From NCBI GenBank assembly GCA_037974665.1, contig CM075765.1, positions 20,318,648 through 20,382,647 of the forward strand: DNA of 64,000 nucleotides, read 5' to 3'. The stretch comes from Ehretia macrophylla. Taxonomy: Eukaryota; Streptophyta; Magnoliopsida; Boraginales; Ehretiaceae. Position 1 is the first letter of the stretch; the number at the start of each line of letters is the position of its first letter. This document shows positions 1-12,004 of this stretch, piece after piece. The notes beneath the pieces were generated by a model that worked only from the letters and a program-made list of their open reading frames with translations, made no database searches and was not told the DNA's origin. Both the position numbers and the translations under genes were made by a program.

Positions 1-1931
1 GAAGCCAAATTGAGGATAAGATAAATATAACAGAGTGGTTGATATTATCACATTCCCAATTAAGACACAAAATAATAATAATAATAGTAGTAGTAACAAT
101 AGTTGCAGTATCACTTTTCCTATTAAAAATAGTTATGACATTCCTCTTTGAACATGACCAAGCGACTACCTTGAGCCTATATATATATATATATAAAGAA
201 TTGGTTTTTTTTTTTTGTTTCAAAATAATATGTATTAAAAAAGTATTTTTTAACCCAAAAAAATTATTTAGCCTTAAATGAAAAATTATTTGTATATCAA
301 TATTAATTTGTGTATTTTTAATTATTCTGAACCTGTCCCCATATATATATATATATAAAATGAGAGAGGGATGAGAGAAGGAAGTGGGGATATTGTGTCC
401 TCCCACTCAGGCTACCTAATTAGGTGCCTTAGAACCATGCAATTAGTTTCAAATGTTTGGTTCTCATATCATGCAATAAAGTCTAGAACTCCTAACTCTA
501 AAAAAATCCCCATATTTAGTTTGAAATTAAAAAGGTAATTTGTTGTACTAAGAAAATCAAATGAAGATTGTCAATTCAATCGACATAGTTATCAATGTTG
601 AGAATTTTGAGATTTTATCTAAAAAATTAATTGATATTAAGTAGAATAGTTCATCATTTTATATATGAATCTTAAATATCTTGATTTATCAATGCGAAAC
701 AATTTAATTTTCTAGTATCATTTACATGTGACTCATTATTAATTATTTAAGGCGCAATGACATAGTACAAGAAGCAGCGACATCATATTGAGAATTCTGA
801 AATTCCATCCAATTATTAAGTAAAATAACCCAAAATTTTATATCCTAATATTAAAAGTCTTGATTTTCTTATACAAGACAATAATTAAATTCTTCAATAA
901 TCATCGTTGTCTCCTAATCGACTAGGCCTTCAAAAGGCAATAGCTATACGGGAGCCTTATGTTTCCCACCTTTTTTTTTTTTTTTTGGTCATGATTATGT
1001 TTCCCACCTAATTAAATAGAATATCGTCCTTCTTCTTGCTTCAGAATTATGCGTTGGATGATTTTTCATGAATGATTGAATAACATTTGTTCTGAGGACA
1101 AAAAACCTGATGGTTGCCTTTCTGACAAAAAGTAAAAATGGCACCCCACATTTCCCAATTTACTGTCAACTTCTATCTCCGAATTTGTCTTTTATACTGT
1201 TATTAAACTTTACGAAACAAAAAGTGAAATTTATATGTGTAAATTTTACGTATTGAATTAATCTATGACGATTGTATAGAACACAAACTTTTCTTTTAGG
1301 GCTTGGTTTCCAAATTTTAATGAGAAAAAAATAAAATAAAATAAACTTTCAAGTGTAGCGATATATCTCAATATATGTATCGATTCAATCAAAATTACCT
1401 AGAATAAATTATGTGAATCAAATTTGAAAATATATTGTATTCAAAACACATCTTTTATCGCTAAACTATCCATTGAGGACGGTTGGTAACCTTTCTTTTC
1501 TCATTTAATAGAACTTAATTATCTAAGAAATTTCATTGGCCATCCAAAAGCTTGATTTTTCTTTTGGTCGAACTAGATTTTTTAGCATTTATTTGTACTC
1601 CCACTTGTCTTATTCTGGCCAAACTTAGATGAATCGCTATAAATATCAAGATGTCATTAATGAGGCAATAAAAAGTGAATAATTTTAATGGGACAAACCA
1701 GAAAGGGGTTTAAAAAATTTTCTGGGTGGGATAATATCTTCTTTTACTGGATAGAGAAATTCATGCCAATATAGAAGAGACAGATACCTTTAATGGGTGT
1801 GACATATGAAGTTTATATTTATACTTTCTATGCAACATTCTAAGAGAAATTCTAATCAAATATATATGTACGTTTAAAACAAAAAAATTTCCGGGAATCC
1901 CTGTGAGAACTAGTGGGATCCTTCTCCTTCT
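1..1931. other. AT-rich intergenic DNA
   Basis: I see no gene here. The stretch is AT-rich, with short TA microsatellites near 178-195 and 341-357 and a T-run near 969-986. The short open frames have no recognisable domain and no coding-like composition. Confidence 0.6.
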
Positions 1932-1945
1932 AAGATCAAGATTCA

Positions 1946-3556
1946 ATTGGGAAACGCTTTGCATGCCTAAACCTTATGGAGGACTTGGCCTCCAATCTTC
2001 AAGAGAAGTTAATGGAGCCATGCTCGCAAAATTGGGATGAAATATTTTGACTGAACCGCAGTTTCTATGGGTCAAGATACTTAAGAAAAAATATTTTGGG
2101 AACAATCTTCTTCACTATACTCCTAAGGGCACTGATTCAGGAGTAGTCAAGAACATTCTCAAAAGCCTTGATGTTCTCAAACATGATCTCAAATGGGTTG
2201 TGTGCAATGGTCGAACTATGCGGTTTTGGTTGGATCACTGGATTGGAAATGGGCCCCTGGTATCTCTGGCGCACGGGACTATCCCTTCAAATCAAATGGA
2301 GCTCATGGTATGTGACTTTGTCAATGAAGATGACTTCTGGGCTTTGAATCTTTTTCAGCATCTTTTTCCGGATTCTATGGTTATTCAAATTATCAGTCAC
2401 CAGGTTAGGCTTGACAACCCCCTTGACAACTTTGTGAGTTGTGTTTTTGACTCGAAGGGAGAATTGTTTGATAAGTCAGCCCTTAGATATCCCGACATTA
2501 CTGTCCCACCCTCGAATATAGACTGGGATTCAATTTGGAAAATTAAATGCCCACAACGCATTAGAACTTTCATTTGGCAGATTGCTTATAGACGGCTTGC
2601 TTGCAGACATAACCTTGCTCGACGAGGTGTTATTGACGAGTCATCATGTCTTTTATATGGAACTGCGGCTGAGGATGTCGAACATGTGTTTAGACATTTC
2701 CCTCGTGTGAAACAAGTTTGGAAAATGATTGTGCCTCATCGTGCCCATAATTTTTTCTTTCAGACATTGTGGTATGATTAGATTAACGACAATATTAGGA
2801 GTACCAGCGCCTGGCGTAGTATGAGGTGGAATATTGTCTTTGGGATTACTCTTTGGTTCCTCTGGAAATGGAGGAATGACACGTATTTTGCTAATAACAG
2901 GTTCTCTCACGCGAGCAATGTAATGGCGACTATTAACGACCATTCCAAGAATGTTGAAGAGACTTGGAGCTCACAAGGCGCTGTTAATCCTCATAATAGG
3001 GTAATGATTGAGGTTCGATGGCTCAAGCCTTCTAGGAGTTTCAAACTAAATGTGGATGACAGTACTTGGGGAGATCCGGGACCCAGAAGAGGAGGGGGAA
3101 TAATCCGTGACAAGTTTGGTCAGTGGGTTTCAGGGTTTGCAGTTAATCTTGGAACCTCCTTTAGCCTTCAAGTTGAATTATATGCTATTTGAAAGGTCTG
3201 AACTTGGTAGAGGCATGCCACTTTGAAGAAATGATCATTGAAACGGACTCTATTTTAGTTGTCAATCTGATCAATGGAAGTTCATCGAAATCCAACCCTT
3301 GGTGCCCAATGATGGAAGATTGTAAGCAAATTCTTTCTTGCCACGATGGCTTCAAGCTCCCTCATATTTTCAGAGAGGCCAATAAGTGTGCAGATTTTTT
3401 GGCTCGGTTTGGAAGGACGCAACCGTTGGGCACCTCTCGAATTGTTACACCCCCTGAACCTTTAAGGCATCTTGTGGAGAGCGACATTATAGGAGAATCT
3501 TCCTCTAGAAGCATAATCGCATAGTTGGCCTTCGCCTCCCTTTGGAAAGAAAAAAA
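1946..3556 (+). mobile_element. 5'-truncated L1-type LINE insertion
   Basis: The insert is bounded by a perfect 14-bp target duplication, AAGATCAAGATTCA, at 1932-1945 and 3557-3570. The 3' end is an A-rich tail at about 3546-3556, directly before the second duplication copy. The body encodes only the C-terminal part of a plant LINE ORF2, beginning inside the region just after the reverse transcriptase core, so it is a classic 5' truncation from incomplete target-primed reverse transcription. The 14-bp duplication and A tail are direct observations; the mechanism is known for L1-type elements. Confidence 0.88.
1948..3524 (+). pseudogene. LINE ORF2 C-terminal remnant (zinc-binding RT region and RNase H)
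   Basis: The frame from 1948 to 2781 carries the hallmark of the post-RT region of plant LINEs: an LCMPKPYGGLGL-type motif at about 1957-1992 and the zf-RVT region at about 2530-2720 (IWKIKCPQRIRTFIWQ followed by Cys and His positions). The frame from 2821 to 3192 continues in the same register and leads into an RNase H fold (FKLNVDDSTWG, GGGIIRD). The RNase H continues in another frame at 3189-3524 (ETDS, then FREANKCADFLARFG near the end). Breaks seen: an in-frame TGA at about 2038, a TAG at 2779-2781, and a one-base frame change near 3190. It cannot make a protein. The RNase H domain downstream of RT is typical of plant L1 lineages. Confidence 0.85.
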
Positions 3557-3692
3557 AAGATCAAGATTCAGTGTCAAGATGAATTATAAACTGAACAAAA
3601 TTTCTACTCCTATATAGAAAATTATAAATATCATACTCATAATAATTTGTAACTCAAGACTTTTATATTTATGTTCAAAATCACAAGTATAA

Positions 3693-5063
3693 AGGCATCC
3701 TCAATGGAGTCTCTAAACAACAATGATTGTTGTTTTTAGAGACTCCATTGAGGAAAAACCAACACCAATGGAAGTCTCTAAAACACTATTTGACACTTTT
3801 TGACAAAATAATGACATCACAACAGCCTTGAGTCTCCAAAATAGCACATAGTCTCCATTTTTTTTAACAAATTTATTGAATAAAATGGAGACTATACAAG
3901 AAGACAAAAACGAATCTCAAAAAAAAAAAAGTACAAAAAAATTAACAAACAGCAAAAAAAAATACAAAACAATTATTTTTTTCAACAATTAGCAACAAAA
4001 AAAATGGTAAACACAAAAAAAAAACTCATGTGGTGGTGGTTTCGCCAATGGTGTAGGGGGGGGGGGGGGGCAGCGTAGAAGGAAGGTGGGGTGCAACAGA
4101 AAATGTGGGGAGTGGGGTGCAACGAGGAAGGGAAAGGGAAAAGGAAATGGAAAGGGGGTGGGTTGGGGGGGGTGGTATGCAGCGGGGAAGGGAAAGGGAG
4201 TGGGAGGGGAAAAGGCAGCAGTGACGAGGAATGGGGGCTTTTATTTAGGGTTATTATTATTATTTTTAATTAAATTTTTTTAAATATTTTTTTAGGATTT
4301 TTTAATTATGATTTTGTAATTAGGCTTTTTAAATTATATTTTTTAATTAAGATTTTGTATTTTGGGTTTTTTAATTAGATTTTTTTTTAAATTTTTGTTT
4401 TGTATTTTATTTTTTTATTTTAATTTTTTAGTTTAGTTTTTTTGGTTTGGTGAATTTTTTTATTGTTGTTTTTTTTTTTTTAAAACTGATATTACTGCTT
4501 GTTGAAAAAATAAATTTTTCTATTTTATTTTTAGTTTAAGTTATTTTATTAATTAATTGAATAAAATAAAGAAGAAAAAACAAATATAAACTTAACATAC
4601 AAGAAAAAATTAATTAATGGATAAATTTAATTAAGATATTTTTTTACGTATGGTTTTTTTTAATTAGAGATTTGTAATTAGTTTTTTTTATTCAATTATG
4701 TAATTAAACGTAATCCTAATTTTTTAAATGTTATGTTCGTCGCAATTTATTTATTTTTTGGTTGAAATATTAGTTAAAGAAGTTGAAATAATCTAAATAA
4801 TAATTAATTAAAAAAAAGTAACACACTAAAAAAAATAACACATAATCAAAATATTATGTAAAATTAAAATTAACACAATATAGAGATTCAATTTTATAGA
4901 GACCATTACTGGTGATTTTTTTTTTTTTTTTATCTAAATAGGTTTTTAAAATAATTTTTTTACCTTAGTTTCTAAGTAAGTCTCTAAAATTGATCTTAAT
5001 CTCTGTATGAATTTCTAAAATAATAGATAAAGATTCATTATAAAAATTCTATTGAGAATAGTC
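3693..5063. mobile_element. PIF/Harbinger-like non-autonomous DNA transposon, copy 1
   Basis: The element starts AGGCATCCTCAATGGAGTCTCT and ends with the inverted form CTATTGAGAATAGTC, and is flanked by TAA at 3690-3692 and 5064-5066. A three-base TWA duplication with TIRs of this kind fits the PIF/Harbinger superfamily. Sub-terminal copies of GAGTCTCTA occur in both orientations. The interior is non-coding: a G-rich tract (about 4056-4220) then T-rich DNA. The second copy at 61902-63174 is homologous across the whole length in the opposite orientation. No transposase is visible, so it would need one in trans. Confidence 0.75.
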
Positions 5064-5372
5064 TAAAAAGTTAAATTCTCAAGTTCAAGTCTTTCTATCA
5101 TCATTGCTCGTATCTCTAGTGCTGACTTCATGAGTTGGGAAGATTTAATAAGTCCCAAATACACATAAATTAGTTTTAAATATTTGCAGACCGGAAAATT
5201 TCAAAATGGAAATCACAGTCTACTTTTATTATTATTGTCCCTGTTTTCATTTGACTTTTCACCCTCAAGTGTTTATTGTTTCCAATTCTATCTCTTCTTT
5301 CTAAATGTACACCTGGAAAGATTTATGAAAGCAAAAAAAGCAACCTAGATGATTAATCATGCTACCTATTTA

Positions 5373-5685
5373 GGCTATCCTTAACAGAGCTAGTAAAATA
5401 AAAAATATGTTAAATTTGAAAATTTTTAAAGACTCAAACATTATTTTTGATTTAAATATACATGGGACCCACCACTTTTTACAACTTTTGATACAAAATG
5501 GGTCTCTAAATTACATTTGGGGTGCTAAATTTAGAGCCCAAATGTAATTTAGAGACCCATTTTGCATCAAAAGTTATAAAAAGTAGTGGGTTCCATGTAT
5601 ATTTAAATCAAAAATAATGTTTGGATTTCTAAAAATTTCTAAATTTGGTATATTTTTTATTTTGCTACCTCTGCTAAGGATAACC
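5373..5685. mobile_element. Tourist-like foldback MITE (313 bp)
   Basis: Nearly the whole element is one inverted repeat: the left arm GGCTATCCTTAACAGAGC.. is matched by the right arm ending ..GCTAAGGATAACC, and the arms meet near 5525-5540 at TTTGGGGTGC. It is flanked by TTA at 5370-5372 and 5686-5688. Size, TTA duplication and TIR type fit a Tourist-like (PIF/Harbinger) MITE. The transcript would fold into a hairpin of about 150 bp. Confidence 0.85.
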
Positions 5686-5702
5686 TTAAACGTCAACAAT
5701 AA

Positions 5703-6016
5703 TTTTTTGCAACTCTATAGTAAAAGTGCTTGAGATTATGGGAATGTTGACGGTCAGAACACATATTTCTTATAGAAATACTTGAACTTATTTTGACACT
5801 AATAATAGTTTTTTGCAACTCTATAGTAAAAGTGCTTGAGATTATGGGAATGTTGACGGTCGGAACACATATTTCTTATAGAAATACTTGAACTTATTTT
5901 GACACTAATAATAGTTTTTTGCAACTCTATAGTAAAAGTGCTTGAGATTATGGGAATGTTGACGGTCAGAACACATATTTCTTATAGAAATACTTGAACT
6001 TATTTTGACACTAATA
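5703..6016. repeat. Tandem repeat, 106-bp unit, three copies
   Basis: The unit TTTTTTGCAACTCTATAG... recurs with GCAACT starting at 5709, 5815 and 5921, an exact period of 106 bp. Copies differ at only one or a few positions (for example GGTCAGAAC against GGTCGGAAC), so the amplification is recent. It begins just after the MITE end. No ORF spans it. Confidence 0.93.
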
Positions 6017-6115
6017 GTGAATTCAAAATATTTAAATATATATATTTTTTGTTAGAGTTAACGTGGAATGCATTATAACAGAATTCCTCTTTTTAATTAT
6101 TAATATGGGACTAGA

Positions 6116-6652
6116 TATAATATTTTATATCAGTGAAATATAGTGTAATTGTGTAATTTATAAGTAAGTGTTATAGGTATAAGGAATAACTTGGGTTGAT
6201 AATTTTAGTCCAGTAAAAAATAGATTCAAGTAGTTATTTTCTTATGCTTACAATAACAGTCGCGCCTGCGAGTCTCGAGTTTTGAGCTCGCGACGTGATA
6301 GAATGGTATTCAGAGCAGGTCACTAGTCGGTGCGGGAGTTATGCGTTATGCGGAACAAAGTGTTATACCTAAAAAATTGGTGGGAGCCACCTTTAGAATC
6401 TTATACCGTCTGGTTGGTCCTGGGTATGTGTGCCCCTAACAAGGACGTCAGGTCTTTAACAGGGGGAGTGTAATATCCCACATCGGTGAAATATAGTAGA
6501 TTGTGTGATTTATAAGTGGGTATTGTAAGTATAAGAAATAACTTAGGTTAACCATTTTGAGTCAGTATAAAAGAGGCTCAAGTAGTTATTTTATTATGCC
6601 TACAACATCAGTTGTGTCTGCGAGTCCAGAATTTTGAGCTCAAAGTGTGACA
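6116..6652 (+). mobile_element. TRIM (terminal-repeat retrotransposon in miniature)
   Basis: Two LTRs of about 185 bp (6116-6300 and 6469-6652) share TAATAT..ATCGGTGAAATATAG-like starts and GAGCTC..GTGAYA ends. The left LTR is followed by a primer binding site, TGGTATTCAGAGC at 6304-6316, which matches the initiator tRNA-Met type TGGTATCAGAGC with one extra base. A polypurine tract CAGGGGGAG (6460-6468) directly precedes the right LTR. A 5-bp target duplication CTAGA flanks the element at 6111-6115 and 6653-6657. The interior is only about 168 bp and codes for nothing, which is the definition of a TRIM. Confidence 0.9.
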
Positions 6653-6997
6653 CTAGATATTATAAACTCTCTCCATAAATACGAGACGAGTAGTCCAAAA
6701 CCACCAAGCATGCCAAGTAGAACATAATAGACTTAATTCAAACTATTATTATGTTAACACATTTAGCCTAATCAACTTGTTCAAAGTGTTTTAGTTCATA
6801 TTAGCATTAGCCATAAAATCAAAGTCATTATAAATAAACACATATTTTTTACACAACCATTCTACATTGGATGTCATAAACACATTAAGGCTCTATTTGT
6901 TTGCCATAAACACATTATAAATAAATCAACTGAAACTTTTTTAAGTAAATGTAAAGAGTTAGTTACGAAGAGTGTAAAATGTTTTCACGTATTTTAA

Positions 6998-8077
6998 GGG
7001 GGCGTTTGGTTCGCGGAATCATATAGGATTCTTAAGAATATGAAGTTTGAAATATGTTATTCTCATGTTTGGTTTACGGATAAAAAAAATATTCATGAGA
7101 ATATCACATTCCTGGGAATGCAATATTCTCATGATTTACTCAATTTCTATTCCCATGTGAAGGGGTGAGAATCTTACATTTCCAAGTAGTAGAAATATTT
7201 TGGAGAAAACAAAAGACATAAATATTCATCTTAAAAATGCAAAATTAAAACAAATAACATAATATAATTCAAAAAATAAATTAAAAAGTAAAACATAAAA
7301 ATTAAAAAAATTAAAAAATTAAAATAAATAAATAAATAAATAATAAAATAAAAATAAGATAAAATAAAATAATATAAAATAAAATAAAAATAAGATAAAA
7401 AAATAAAAAAATAAAAAATCAAATAAAAATATAAAAATAAAATAAAAAAATAAAAAGTTTAAAAATAAATAATAAAATGAAATAAAATAAAAATAAGATA
7501 AAATAAAATAAAAATAAGATAAAATAAAATAAATAAAATTATAAAATTATAAAAATTAAAAATTAAAAATAAATAATAAAATTAAATTAGTAATTAAAAT
7601 AAGATATAATAAAAAAATTAATAAGAATAAAATAAAATAAAAGTAAAAAAATAAAATATTAAGCTAAACTAACATTTTATAATTTAAATAAAAAATTAAA
7701 TAACATAAAATAAAATTAAAAATAAAATAATTTAAGATGAAGAAAAGAAATAAAAGAAAATAAAATAATAAGAAAAAAAGTAAATAAAATAAAATATTTA
7801 GAAAAGAAAAAAACAAAAATAAAAATAAATTAAAATTATTAGTTTTTTTTTGAGTTAGGGACATTGTTAAAAAATTGCTCAAAATTCTTAAGAATATTGA
7901 GTCTAACCAAACATAACAAAAAAAATATTCATAGGAATTTGACAAAATATTTTTATGAATATTTTTGACGTACCAAACAGTTTTAATCACATTATCGGGA
8001 ATAACATTCTTGGGAATGTCATTCCTGAAAATGTTATTCTCATAAATAAAAAACCAATCCATATACCAAACGCCCCC
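6998..8077. mobile_element. TIR element with AAAATA-rich core
   Basis: The ends are perfect 13-bp inverted repeats, GGGGGCGTTTGGT at 6998-7010 and its complement at 8065-8077. Sub-terminal ATTCTTAAGAAT and ATTCTCATG motifs recur near both ends in opposite orientation. The core, about 7210-7830, is a run of AAATAAAATA and AAAATAAGAT units. No transposase is seen. The flanks are TAA and TAG, which could be a decayed 3-bp duplication, so PIF/Harbinger is possible, but I cannot fix the superfamily. Confidence 0.7.
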
Positions 8078-8220
8078 TAGGTGATGAAAACATTTTCCAC
8101 TACATCATACCCCACTTCCTAGCCTCCAACCCACTCGCATCCCCCCTCCAAAACCACCCCTACCTTCCCCATCATACCAGGTGTATGTGTTGTTGTTTGT
8201 ATATATGAGTGTGTGTTAGT

Positions 8221-8338
8221 CTATGTGTGTTGTTTATAAAAATAATCTATTGAAAAATATTTTTCACTGTGTGATTATGTCTATGTGTGTGGTTTATAAA
8301 AATAATCTATTGAAAAATGTCTTTCACTGTAGAGTTAC
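8221..8338. repeat. 60-bp tandem duplication
   Basis: CTATGTGTGT(T/G)GTTTATAAA at 8221 recurs at 8281 with a period of exactly 60 bp and few mismatches. It contains AATAATCTATTGAAAAAT in both copies. Non-coding. Confidence 0.85.
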
Positions 8339-8339
8339 A

Positions 8340-10733
8340 CGCTAAAAATACTTTTTAATATAACAACTAAACACGAAAAAAATACTTTATTTTTTAAATA
8401 GGTATTTTTCACTGCAAATATTTTTTCTTACCAAGATATGTCTCTGCAAGCAAATGGACCCTCAGTATATCCGTACTTCAATGAACCTAGAGGCATGTGC
8501 TAAACATTTTTGGCTCATGAAGCCATTTACCATCGAAAATGACTGTGACCCCGCAGACCTTAGTTTACACTCTTTTGACAGCATGCCGAAGTTGAAACAA
8601 CTTTTTTTTTTTGGTGAAAAAGTTGAAACAAATAAATGCTCCCAAAGAGGCATGATGTGAGCAAATGCGCAAGTTGCGCAATAATTGTCGACCCCTTTGC
8701 TACATGCTTTTTGGCCCATATCAACTCTAATCGCTCCCTTATTTTTTGTTTATATATTTGAGAGATTTGAAGTATTTTTTTTTTATTTTTATAATTTTTT
8801 TATTTCAATTTCACTCCAACATCTTCTCTATTTTTAACTAATTTTTTATTTTATGAAATCTCTATTTCAATTCCAATACAACAACTTCTTTATTTTAGGG
8901 AATTCCTATTTATATTTTACTCCAATATCTATCTTTATTTTAATTAAACACATTATTTTGATTTTTTTCTATTTATTTTTATTCATTTTTATGACGATAT
9001 TTTACTTTTAATTACTAATTTTATTTTTTTCAATTAAAAATTTTCTAATAACTTTATATTTTTATTTATATTTGTTCAATGTTCATGACGATATTCTATT
9101 TTTAATTATTAACATTAATTTTTATTTAATATTATTTGGCTACTCTCCAATGATAAAAAATAAAACCGTTGGAGAGTCTTCAAATTTTTATTTTTCATTT
9201 TTAAAACGGTCATATGACTGTTGGGGATATAGGGGATAGGATAAGAGATCCGTTGAAATATTTTAGCCCCCAAACAGCTCTCCTAAATGTAATGGTTTTA
9301 ACCTTTGGAGCTCCCCTAAAGCTTCATCTTTAACAAAGCGCTATCACCTTCATTTTATTTTTACTGTGCTAAAATCAGATTCAGCTCGCTTGATCAAACT
9401 GTTCATGCTGGTCTTTGTTACTAAATAATACTGCAAATGAAATTATTTGAATTAACTTACTGAATAATTGCCTTGAAGTAGTTTCAGGTTCTTATAGAAA
9501 TTGGACCATCAAACACCTTATGCAGGATGCTAAAGCTCTCCTCTATGAATTGTGGGGAGTTAGTGTTTCTTATATATATTTGTAGGAGTGTAAATAAGGT
9601 GGCAGATTAGTTAGTTAAAAAAAATTAAATTAGATTAGTTATTTAATGTCTTACATTTTGTATTTGAGAATACTTTGTCGGTTGACCCAGGTTTAATGAA
9701 TTAAAGCACATCTTTTATGACCAAATTAAAAAATTACTGAAATTGAGATCGGGCATAGCAAGCACCAGATGCGGATCTATATATACAATTGTAGAGGTTA
9801 TAATTACGAGTTTAAAATCTCTTGACATTTTTGGTATCTTTAATTTGCAAAACTTTTTAATGCTCACTAAATTCATTTACAGTCTATTTGATCCAACTTT
9901 TTGACATTTAAAAATACTTTACGTGAGTTCATTTTTAAATAAGAAAACTTAAAAAGTAAGAAGCTCCAAACCTTAGTTTTTCTAAAAAAGATTTTCGAAA
10001 AATTGCTTTTACATTGTGCGAAAAGCTTTTTTTTTTTCTTCAAAAATACGCCTTCATATTTTTGGAAGTCTAACACTACCATCAAAATTTCTAAGAACTT
10101 GCGCAGTTTTTTGGTTAACAGGACAAACAGGTTAGCGAGCAATTAATAGTACTTCTAACACGAGAATAGCAAGTAGTCAAAAACTTATGTTCAAAAGTAT
10201 TTCCAACCAAAACTCTATTACTAAAAATTTATATTTAGACCAAATAAATCCTTAACAAACATTTGATAAACTAAATATTCTAAATCTATCATTAACAAAC
10301 ACCGTCTTATAAAACCCTGACGCTAAACCCTAAACACAATTAGGAAGTAATTTGGCTTCGAAATATTTTGAACTCTGATGTAAATACCAAATTGTGGGCA
10401 TCAACCATCCAATTTTTAAGAAAAGCATATGGAGAACCCGGTCAACTCTCATTGTTAGCTGAAGCTTTAATTATTATAAATAACCAATTCCATCTTTGTA
10501 GGGTAAAAGCCGGGTCAAGGTCCCAAGGAGATTAAAGTGGGTGAAAAAGTAATTCTCTTGAAAGTTGGTAAAAAATTACTTTACATGAGTGTCGTGACCA
10601 TAAAGTTCGACATTGGATCTCCTTATTATATTTTATGTTATAAAAAAATTAATAATGATAAAAATAATTTTATAATTATTTTATTTTTAAACTCAATAGT
10701 CTAAATTCTTTATTGAAATTATGTCATTACCAC
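8340..10733. other. Intergenic DNA without a recognised gene
   Basis: A T-rich stretch (about 8740-9340) contains several ACTCCAA and TTGGAG motifs in opposite orientation, and could be a degraded foldback element. The ORF at 8454-8660 has no known domain. I see nothing else that I can name. Confidence 0.45.
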
Positions 10734-10739
10734 ATTTTC

Positions 10740-10945
10740 ATCTCTCATAATATTATGAGTTACCTAGTTACCTGAGTGGCAAAAGAAAATGAACCCATAA
10801 AAGGAAAGTGCAAATATAATAATTCCTATAGGGAAAATTTCATATTTTCATCCCTCGTAATATTATGAGTTACCTGAGTGGCAAAAGAGAATGAACCCAT
10901 AAAAGGAGAGTGCAAATATAATAATTCCCATAAGGAAAATTTCAC
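10740..10945. repeat. Tandem duplication of about 105 bp
   Basis: The block from AATATTATGAGTTACC (10749) through AAATATAATAATTCC recurs at 10859 after about 110 bp. The first copy carries an extra internal TAGTTACC. It sits directly before a foldback element. Confidence 0.8.
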
Positions 10946-11211
10946 AAAAGGTCCTTATTGATTTTTAAAATTTTAAATTCGTCTCTATTATTTAAAAATT
11001 TTCAATTTAGTTCTTATTATTTTTAAAAAAAAAATTCAATTTAGTCACAAATATTTTTCAGCATTGAGAACTAATTTGAATTTCATATGAAAATAATAGG
11101 GACTATATTGAAATTTTTTGAAAAATAATAAAAATTAAATTAACTAATTTTAAATAATAAAGACGAATCTAAAATTTTTGAAAAATAATACGGATTATTT
11201 GCGCAATTTCC
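10934..11211. mobile_element. Foldback MITE-like element
   Basis: The left arm starts GGAAAATTTCACAAAAGG and the right arm ends GCGCAATTTCC. The arms pair over about 60 bp or more, including AAATTCGTCTCTATTATTT against its complement near 11140-11170. No clear target duplication could be assigned because the left end overlaps the preceding tandem repeat. Confidence 0.55.
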
Positions 11212-12004
11212 TATACCAATTCCCATACATAGTTGACTATGTAGTGTCTGGCAGATGGTAAAGACTACATACTACTTCAACAATTGACTGCGTCACCTGG
11301 TGTTAAGCAAGCTTATTTGCCGCATGCAGGACTTGACCTCAATATTTGCTGCTTCACATTGGTGTTGACTTGAATTTTGAATTCATTTCTCTACTTTATT
11401 ATGTCCAACATATCAATAATCTAAATATAGTTAGACAACTAATTATGAGAGTAAGAACATAATTAGTCTATAATTCAAAAAATATAGGCATACTTAATGG
11501 ACTTGAAGTTGAGATTTTAAGAATAATCGGGTAAGAGAAAAACTGCTAATCGAGTGACTTATTGGGTCACAAGTACAAAGTTAATTGAATTCTATCATAT
11601 GATTGAAATATTGACATTCCCCCATTGCTCAAAAAATCTTTTGTATTCGGACCTCCAACCTAGAGGGGTTGGTTGAATATAATTTTCCTTTACAATAAAT
11701 GAAGTTTAAAAAAAAAAAAAAAAAGAGTAGACTTTTCAAGTGATCCAAGGCTTCATTGGCCATTGAATTATCAATTTCATAAAATCATCTATTGAGCTTG
11801 ATTATTCATTTTATAGAGTATTAATCAGCTGAATTTGATATTACCTCGTTATAATTTTTCCGAATTGTTGATTGTCCGCGCACACTCTTTTATAATAAGA
11901 GTAGGACCTCCAACTTCTGAAAATCAGACTAATTATTTCTTGTTACACAATTAAAATGGATAATGGCTATCTTTTGACACAAGTTACAGACTAATAGATT
12001 AGCA
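11212..12004. other. 3' flank of the MLO gene, nothing recognised
   Basis: AT-rich DNA with an A-run near 11709-11725. I see no gene. The last part presumably holds the MLO 3' untranslated region, since the MLO stop codon lies at 12005-12007 on the minus strand. Confidence 0.4.

Noticed and set aside
4086-4283. Two overlapping G-rich ORFs (Gly/Lys-rich product)
   Set aside because: They come from the G-run core of a non-coding DNA transposon; the second copy of the element does not keep the frame.
5703-6016. CRISPR-like array
   Set aside because: The 106-bp units are directly adjacent with no unique spacers, and this is plant nuclear DNA.
7231-8062. Ile/Phe/Tyr-rich ORFs on the minus strand
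   Set aside because: They are translations of the AAAATA-rich core of a TIR element.
8454-8719. Overlapping ORFs on both strands that might be a small gene
   Set aside because: No domain is recognised, no splice-linked exons are seen, and the sense ORF contains a T-run that looks like non-coding DNA.
10315-10340. Interstitial telomere-like AACCCTAAAC
   Set aside because: A single copy of the motif is not a telomere array.
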